From an uncultured Porphyromonadaceae bacterium (GTDB lineage: Bacteria > Bacteroidota > Bacteroidia > Bacteroidales > Muribaculaceae): a DNA stretch of 43,950 nucleotides. Under the pieces are notes generated by a model that was given only the letters and a program-made list of their open reading frames with translations, had not been told where the DNA came from and did not search any database. The position numbers and the translations under genes were made by a program. Positions 39,209-43,950 of the stretch are shown piece after piece (position 1 is the first letter of the stretch; each line of letters begins with the position of its first letter). The stretch lies in assembly GCA_900548875.1 (NCBI GenBank), contig URMA01000020.1, positions 1-43,950 on the forward strand. The letters are read 5' to 3'.

Positions 39209-40315
39209 ATGAGAAAGATTTTCAAGAAAATTCATTTATGGTTGGCGGTACCCTTAGGGGTATTTGTCGTGATTATCTGTATCACCGGAGCAATAATGGT
39301 CTTTGAAACAGACATAACAGAAATGCTGTCGCCGTCGCTCTACAAGGTGGAAAATGTGGGCGGCAAGCGTTTGAATCCTTCCGAACTGTTGGACAAGGTG
39401 AATGCCCAGACTGGGGGACAATGGACTGTCTCCTCGATAGAATATAACAGCAAAGCAAATGGAACGGCCCGCATTTCCTATCGTGAAAAAGGAAAAGAGC
39501 AGTTGTTTGTCGATCCGTACACCGGGCAGGTAAAAGGCTGGGGGAGCACTCCCGCATTTTTCTCTACGGTGAAAAAACTTCACCGCTGGCTGTTGGACGC
39601 TCCTTCTTCGAAAGAGGGTGGCTCTGTAGGTCGTTACTGGATAGGCTTTGTTGCGATGGCGATGTCGGTCATTCTTATTTCCGGACTGTTGATTTGGATA
39701 CCTTTGAATCGGAAGATGCTGCCGATGCGGCTGAAAGTGGCCACGGGCAAGGGGCTCCGTCGGTTTTTTTATGACAGCCATGTCGCGCTGGGATTCTATG
39801 CCTTGCTGTTTCTTCTAACAATGTCGCTGACGGGTCCTACTTGGTCGTTTCCGTGGTACCGTACCGCTTTTTATGCCGTTTTCGGCGTTTCGCAGCAGAC
39901 CGGTTCTGCACCGGCTTCGGCGGTGACTTCCGGCAAACAACAGGATGCCGTCGATTTCCGGGTTTGGGACAAGGCAGTGGAATCCGCTTCCGCTCTTTAT
40001 CCGGGCAAGTGCGGCATGACTGTTGAAAACGGGAAAGTGAAGGTGACCGTTTCAGAACTGATTACCCGTCGTCAGGATGTGGTGAATTTTGATAAGGATG
40101 GAAATGTCGTGGCAGTCGAGAAATATGCCGACCAGCCTAAATCCTCGAAAATACGGGCTTGGATACTGGCTTTCCATTCCGGTCAGTGGGGTGGCATTTG
40201 GGTGAAGTTCCTTTACTTCTTTGCCGCTCTGATAGGAGCGTCGCTGCCGATAACCGGCTATTATATATGGCTGAAAAAGAAACTGGCGTTGCAAAAGAAA
40301 CCGTCAGCCCGATGA
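39209..40315 (+). CDS. PepSY-associated membrane protein
   Basis: 368 residues with four membrane helices: about 14-33, 144-166, 194-216 and 333-352. Two periplasmic PepSY-like regions lie between them (about 45-115, with YTGQVKGWG, and about 240-315, with FDKDGNVVAVEKY). Conserved histidines in KKLHRWLLD, DSHVALGF and AFHSGQWGG occur in or near the helices. The family is associated with ferric-siderophore reduction and iron uptake; here there is no TonB receptor next door. Follows the kinase gene, then a terminator. Confidence 0.88.
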   Translation: MRKIFKKIHLWLAVPLGVFVVIICITGAIMVFETDITEMLSPSLYKVENVGGKRLNPSELLDKVNAQTGGQWTVSSIEYNSKANGTARISYREKGKEQLFVDPYTGQVKGWGSTPAFFSTVKKLHRWLLDAPSSKEGGSVGRYWIGFVAMAMSVILISGLLIWIPLNRKMLPMRLKVATGKGLRRFFYDSHVALGFYALLFLLTMSLTGPTWSFPWYRTAFYAVFGVSQQTGSAPASAVTSGKQQDAVDFRVWDKAVESASALYPGKCGMTVENGKVKVTVSELITRRQDVVNFDKDGNVVAVEKYADQPKSSKIRAWILAFHSGQWGGIWVKFLYFFAALIGASLPITGYYIWLKKKLALQKKPSAR

Positions 40316-40337
40316 AAAAATCGGGCCTGCAGATAGC

Positions 40338-40376
40338 GGGACACTGTCGAAAGGGCGGTGTCCCTTAATTTTTTCT
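40338..40376 (+). terminator. Terminator after the PepSY gene, overlapping the tatC stop
   Basis: GGGACAC (40338-40344) pairs with GTGTCCC (40358-40364) and is followed by TTAATTTTTT on the plus strand. The T-run overlaps the end of the convergent tatC gene. Confidence 0.7.
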
Positions 40377-41165
40377 GACAATCAGTATGCTCAGTTCGTA
40401 GAGCAGGTAGAGCGGGAGGAATACCAGCGAGAGCGTGAACGGGTCGCCTGTCGGCGTGATAAGCGCTGCCAGAACAAGAAGCGCTACGACGGCGTGACGG
40501 CGGTAGCGGCACAGCATTTTCCGCTTTAAAAGGCCTATGGCGGAAAGCGTCCAAGCCAGCAGCGGAAGCTCGAACATGAGTCCCATCAGAAAAATCAGCA
40601 TCAGGAACGTATCCATATAGGAATCCAGCGAGAGCTGGTTTTCAATGGTAGCGCTGAGCTGGTACTCGTAGAGAAACCGCAACGTGATGGGGAAAATGAG
40701 AAAATAGCCGACGGCAATCCCTACGAAAAACATGACGGAACCAAAGACGAAAGCCGTGCGTGCGCCCTTTATTTCATTGGCATAAAGGGCCGGTTTGATA
40801 AAGCTCCACAGGAAGTAGAGCATGAACGGAAAAGAGAATGTGAGAGCCAGCCAGAAGGAGGTGCTGAGATGTGTGAAAAACTGGGTGGCGAGATTGATGT
40901 TGATAACCTTGACTTCAAACCCATCCGTAGAGAACTGCGGAAAGGCGGGAAACAGGCGTGTGACAGACGCAAAAAAACGGTAAAGCACGAAGTCGCCGTG
41001 GCAGGGGCCCATGATGATGTGGTCGAAAATGTAGGGCATGTTTATGAAAAACACGATCATAAAGACGGCGAGTATTCCGACCATCTTGAACAGCACTTTC
41101 CGCAAATCGTCAAGATGGCCCCAGAAGGATTTGTCTGCCAATTGGTTATTGTCCGTTTCCGACAT
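40365..41165 (-). CDS. tatC: Sec-independent translocase TatC
   Basis: 266 residues with six membrane helices. TatC recognises twin-arginine signal peptides and forms the translocase with TatA. The N-terminal FWGHLDDLRKVLFK is the family motif HLxELRxR/K; the first periplasmic loop is long, and later helices include FGSVMFFVGIAVGYFLIFP and FLMLIFLMGLMFELPLLAW. It begins six bases after tatA. No tatB is seen, consistent with a minimal TatAC system. Confidence 0.95.
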   Translation of the reverse strand: MSETDNNQLADKSFWGHLDDLRKVLFKMVGILAVFMIVFFINMPYIFDHIIMGPCHGDFVLYRFFASVTRLFPAFPQFSTDGFEVKVININLATQFFTHLSTSFWLALTFSFPFMLYFLWSFIKPALYANEIKGARTAFVFGSVMFFVGIAVGYFLIFPITLRFLYEYQLSATIENQLSLDSYMDTFLMLIFLMGLMFELPLLAWTLSAIGLLKRKMLCRYRRHAVVALLVLAALITPTGDPFTLSLVFLPLYLLYELSILIVRKN

Positions 41166-41171
41166 CAGTGC

Positions 41172-41384
41172 CTATTTCTTTTCGTCGTTTTTCTTTTCGT
41201 CGTCGATCGGTTTGTTGATTTCGTCCTTTACGTCGTTGATACCTTCTTTGAAGCTGCGGACTCCTTTACCGATGCCACGCATGAGTTCGGGGATTTTTCG
41301 TCCGCCAAAGAGAAGAAGTACGACAAGGGCGATGATGATAATCTCACCCGTTCCAAGGTTGTTGAGGAAAAGCAAAGTATTCAT
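41172..41384 (-). CDS. tatA: Sec-independent translocase TatA/E
   Basis: 70 residues. One N-terminal membrane helix (IIIIALVVLLLFG, about 15-27), then the conserved FGGRKIPELMRGIGKGVRSFKEG amphipathic helix and a Lys/Asp-rich tail. It forms the Tat pore with TatC, encoded immediately downstream. Confidence 0.95.
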   Translation of the reverse strand: MNTLLFLNNLGTGEIIIIALVVLLLFGGRKIPELMRGIGKGVRSFKEGINDVKDEINKPIDDEKKNDEKK

Positions 41385-41414
41385 CGGTGTTTTGATTTTT
41401 GATTTTAGTGTCTA

Positions 41415-41422
41415 CAAAAATA
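41415..41422 (-). promoter_or_regulatory. tatAC -7 box
   Basis: On the minus strand TATTTTTG matches TAnnTTTG about 30 bases before the tatA ATG. The -33 region is T-rich without TTTG. Confidence 0.5.
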
Positions 41423-41579
41423 CATTATTCTGGGAAAAAAAGAGCTATTGAATGGAAATTATATCGCATTCTTTTGTCAAAAGGTAATATTTCTGAACAA
41501 AAAAACAGCAAAAATGTAATATGGATGCAGTATTTTCCAATTTTGTGCATTTAGTAATTGACAACAATAAAAACAGAAA

Positions 41580-42362
41580 ATGAAAAAGATGAATTTGAAA
41601 AATTTATGCCTGATTACGCTGGCTGTTGCCGGACTTTGTTCTTGCTCCTCAAAGAAGGCTACCATTGCCGACATGAAGGGAGAATGGGATATCGTGTCTT
41701 TGAATGGAAAGGCTGTAGAAGCCAGTGTTGCCGAACAGCCCTTTATCGGATTTGACACGAAGGAAGGACGTATCTACGGGAAAAGCGGCTGCAACCGCAT
41801 TTTGGGACAGCTCGACATGACGGCAGCCCCGGGTGTGATTTCTTTTGCGCAGATGGGTTCGACACGTATGGCCTGCCCGGACATGGATTTGGAGAACAAT
41901 GTATTGCAGACACTGTCGGGTGTGACCGGATACAAGAAGACGGGAAAAGACTCTTTTACCTTTTATAATGCCGACAACGAGGCTGTGGCCGTCGTGAAGA
42001 AACGCTGCGGCGAAATGAAGCCGTCGGATTTGGCCGGCGAATGGCTGATTGTCAGTGTGGAAGGCGTTGAGGCGAAGTCGGGAACGGACACGGCTCCCTA
42101 TATGGCTTTCGATTTGGAGGAATCGCGTGTCAACGGTAATGCCGGATGCAATCTGTTCAATTCCGCCATCACGTTGGAAGACGGACAGAGCATTGCTTTC
42201 TCGTTGGGAGCTTCGACGATGATGAGCTGTCCGGATATGGAAACGGAGCAACTGGTGCTCGGTGCACTCAGTAAGGTTCGCAAATACGGCAGATTGTCGA
42301 ACGGAAACCTCGGTCTGTTTGACTATTCCGGGAATGTGTGCATTGAGTTGAAAAAGAAATAG
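41580..42362 (+). CDS. Lipoprotein with two META domains
   Basis: 260 residues. A lipoprotein signal ends at LCSCS (Cys 22). Two META/HslJ-type domains follow, about 32-135 and 145-258. Each has the KGEWDIVSLNG / AGEWLIVSVEG start, an (N)GxxGCN turn (KSGCNRI, NAGCNLF) and a MACPDMDLENNVLQTL / MSCPDMETEQLVLGAL end. META domains are linked to heat-shock-induced HslJ and to envelope stress; the precise role is unknown. In many Bacteroidales two META domains occur in one surface lipoprotein. Confidence 0.92.
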   Translation: MKKMNLKNLCLITLAVAGLCSCSSKKATIADMKGEWDIVSLNGKAVEASVAEQPFIGFDTKEGRIYGKSGCNRILGQLDMTAAPGVISFAQMGSTRMACPDMDLENNVLQTLSGVTGYKKTGKDSFTFYNADNEAVAVVKKRCGEMKPSDLAGEWLIVSVEGVEAKSGTDTAPYMAFDLEESRVNGNAGCNLFNSAITLEDGQSIAFSLGASTMMSCPDMETEQLVLGALSKVRKYGRLSNGNLGLFDYSGNVCIELKKK

Positions 42363-42443
42363 CTACAATCTGTATAAACATGTTTTTTTCAGGGGAGGGC
42401 AGTGGGTTGTTCACACTGTTCTCCTTTGTTTTTTATGGCTTGT

Positions 42444-42620
42444 TCATCTGTCGGAATGTCCGGCCGGTGCGGCTATGTAGGCCGATGCTTCCTGTGGCGA
42501 CGGATGGACGAACAGAGCTTGCTGCCGGGGCGGAGCGTTGTGTGTGGTGCGTAGTGAAATACACGATGAAGCCGATGCGGCAAGAAGCAGGAGAAAGAGG
42601 AGCATGGACAGATGTTTCAT
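42444..42620 (-). CDS. Small putative lipoprotein
   Basis: 58 residues from MKHLSMLLFLLLLAASASSC. The frame continues upstream to 42761, but the internal start gives a clean signal peptide with Cys 20 as candidate lipid site (relaxed lipobox ASSC). The mature part is proline-rich (NAPPRQQALFVHPSPQEASAYIAAP). An exact -7 box lies upstream, which supports expression. No recognised family; shortness keeps confidence modest. A competing frame on the plus strand (42380-42622) has no signal or promoter. Confidence 0.5.
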   Translation of the reverse strand: MKHLSMLLFLLLLAASASSCISLRTTHNAPPRQQALFVHPSPQEASAYIAAPAGHSDR

Positions 42621-42733
42621 AGCATAAATGGTTGGGATTGTAAAAAAGCGTTTTTTAATAGTGAAAGGCAAGATCGGAGACAGGCGGAAAAATTTTTCAA
42701 GCCTGGCTACGCCGAGCCGTATCCTATATCTTA

Positions 42734-42761
42734 CAAATATATGGAAAAATAAAAAATACAA
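42734..42761 (-). promoter_or_regulatory. Promoter of the small lipoprotein gene
   Basis: On the minus strand TTG (42759-42761), 17 bases and TATATTTG (42734-42741) form a near-ideal promoter, giving a leader of about 110 bases. Confidence 0.55.
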
Positions 42762-42866
42762 CTGTTCTATAGTCGAAAAATGTGTAGGATTGTCGGCGCT
42801 TTTTGTTAAATCTTACCGATAATCAACATTTTGGGAGGAAAATAGTGCGCACTACAAAAAAATGCG

Positions 42867-42874
42867 TACCTTTG
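42867..42874 (+). promoter_or_regulatory. fabD -7 box
   Basis: TACCTTTG is an exact match 40 bases before the fabD ATG. A TTTTG occurs at 42829-42833, too far for the usual -33 spacing. The rest of 42621-42914 holds only the two promoters noted. Confidence 0.55.
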
Positions 42875-42914
42875 CGGCGGTTTTAAGAACATTAACAAAT
42901 AAAAGAAACAGCTT

Positions 42915-43793
42915 ATGAAAGCATTTGTATTCCCTGGACAGGGAGCTCAATTTGTCGGTATGGGCAAAGACCTTTACGACACTAATGCGACAGCAAAAGA
43001 ATTGTTCGAGAAAGCAAACGAAATTCTCGGTTTCCGTATTACAGACCTTATGTTCAACGGAACTGAAGAAGACCTTCGTCAGACAAAAGTAACTCAACCA
43101 GCTATCTTCCTTCACTCAGTCATCTTGGCTAAGACAATGGGAGAAGAATTCAAACCGGATATGGTAGCCGGCCACTCACTCGGCGAATTTTCAGCACTTG
43201 TAGCAGCAGGCGCATTGTCGTTCGAAGACGGTTTGCGCGTAGTTGCCACTCGTGCCATGGCCATGCAGAAGGCATGCGAAGCTCAGCCTTCCACAATGGC
43301 AGCTATTCTTGGCCTGACTAACGAGCAGGTAGAAGAAATCTGCAACTCTATTGACGAAGTGGTGGCTCCTGCCAACTACAACTGCCCGGGACAAATCGTT
43401 GTTTCCGGTGTTGAAGCAGGCATCGACGCTGCTTGTGAAAAGGCATTGGCAGCAGGTGCACGCCGCGCTTTGAAACTGAAAGTGGGCGGTGCGTTCCACT
43501 CTCCGCTGATGCAGCCGGCACATGAAGAATTGGCAGCCGCTATCAATAATGCCAAGTTCTCCGTTCCAGTTTGCCCGGTTTATCAGAATGTTGACGCAAA
43601 ACCTCACACAGATCCTGAAGAAATCAAGGCTAACCTGATTGCACAGCTGACAGCTCCGGTACTTTGGACTCAGATAGTACAACACATGATTGCTGACGGT
43701 GCTACAGAATTTGTAGAACTCGGCCCGGGTGCCGTGCTTCAAGGCTTGGTTAAGAAGATCAACCGCGAAGTTGCCACTTCAGGACGTCAGTAA
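42915..43793 (+). CDS. fabD: Malonyl-CoA:ACP transacylase
   Basis: 292 residues. It moves malonyl groups from CoA to acyl carrier protein at the start of fatty acid elongation (cytoplasm). The N-terminus has FPGQGAQFVGMGKDL (5-19) and the nucleophile serine is in VAGHSLGEFSAL (near 88). The catalytic His appears in GGAFHSPLM, and the end has ELGPGAVLQGLVKKI. Length is normal. No other fab genes are in view, and its own terminator follows. Confidence 0.96.
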   Translation: MKAFVFPGQGAQFVGMGKDLYDTNATAKELFEKANEILGFRITDLMFNGTEEDLRQTKVTQPAIFLHSVILAKTMGEEFKPDMVAGHSLGEFSALVAAGALSFEDGLRVVATRAMAMQKACEAQPSTMAAILGLTNEQVEEICNSIDEVVAPANYNCPGQIVVSGVEAGIDAACEKALAAGARRALKLKVGGAFHSPLMQPAHEELAAAINNAKFSVPVCPVYQNVDAKPHTDPEEIKANLIAQLTAPVLWTQIVQHMIADGATEFVELGPGAVLQGLVKKINREVATSGRQ

Positions 43794-43814
43794 GATAAAA
43801 CATAATTGTATATT

Positions 43815-43854
43815 ACATGCCGCAGGGGAATATCCTCCTGCGGCATGTTTTTTT
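43815..43854 (+). terminator. Terminator after fabD
   Basis: ACATGCCGCAGG pairs perfectly with CCTGCGGCATGT across a 10-base loop, followed by a run of seven T. Confidence 0.92.
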
Positions 43855-43876
43855 ATGCGTTTATGCATGTTTTTTT

Positions 43877-43903
43877 AGCAATATTATAAAAAATATTATT
43901 GCT
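43877..43903. repeat. AT-rich inverted repeat at the window end
   Basis: AGCAATATT and AATATTATTGCT face each other around a short A-rich centre, giving a weak hairpin. An ATG near the very end (43931-43933) could start a gene beyond the window, but too little is visible to call it. Confidence 0.4.
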
Positions 43904-43950
43904 GTCCGATAAAACCGATTAAAGATAAAAATGTACTGCTCGACCATTGT

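Noticed and set aside
1..43950. tRNA or rRNA genes
   Set aside because: I saw no segment with a convincing tRNA cloverleaf or rRNA core; weak stem-loops were terminators. I could not run a covariance search.

Overview
The window reads as a chromosomal piece of a Bacteroidales bacterium (Bacteroidota; the gut lineages Muribaculaceae/Bacteroidaceae/Prevotellaceae are the closest fit I can infer). Evidence: most supportable promoters have the Bacteroidota pattern (TTTG/TTG near -33, TAnnTTTG near -7) and genes lack strong Shine-Dalgarno sequences. There is a lysS-gpsA-pgi run, a 575-residue LysS with a C-terminal extension, proteins with type IX secretion-like C-termini, BspA-type leucine-rich repeats, META-domain lipoproteins and a GH89 enzyme.

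Layout. 1-1.6 kb: array of at least three tandem copies of a lipoprotein gene, the first cut by the window edge. 1.7-6 kb: pgi, gpsA, lysS (minus-strand operon). 6.1-10.5 kb: a class III sirtuin without zinc cysteines and a large secreted beta-rich protein. 10.7-13.3 kb: sufE, a small membrane protein and a POT peptide transporter behind a double promoter. 13.4-14.8 kb: a three-gene cassette with its own operator/promoter; its middle product has the architecture of a unimolecular phage spanin. 14.8-18.8 kb: p-aminobenzoate genes (pabB, pabC, then an M16 peptidase and a GNAT on the minus strand; pabA divergent). 18.8-21.1 kb: a GH89 alpha-N-acetylglucosaminidase gene bracketed by 19-bp direct repeats, one of which is the 3' end of yjbQ. 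21-26.8 kb: yjbQ, xerD, aroQ, pyk, an O-methyltransferase, rbfA and a LolC/E-type permease gene that is out of frame at a 19-C tract. 26.9-29 kb: two secreted proteins. 29.1-33.7 kb: an intact phage terminase large subunit and an 805-residue protein of unknown function, separated by a 290-bp heptamer minisatellite. 33.8-37 kb: Sel1-repeat protein, two small secreted proteins and a BspA-like protein. 37-43.9 kb: HAD phosphatase, orphan histidine kinase, PepSY membrane protein, tatAC, META lipoprotein, small lipoprotein and fabD.

How the parts fit. Much of the window is core metabolism (glycolysis, phospholipid and fatty acid synthesis, folate precursor, shikimate pathway, translation, Fe-S assembly, Tat export). 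Surface and secreted proteins for a host-associated life are mixed in. The most unusual element is a set of intact phage-like genes (spanin-like protein and two unknown partners; terminase and an 805-residue protein) at two sites among housekeeping genes, without capsid, portal, integrase or lysogeny genes in view. They could be a decayed prophage or parts of a domesticated phage/gene-transfer-agent-like system; the sequence alone cannot decide. The poly-C permease, the mosaic lipoprotein array and the repeat-flanked GH89 gene are the other signs of genome plasticity.
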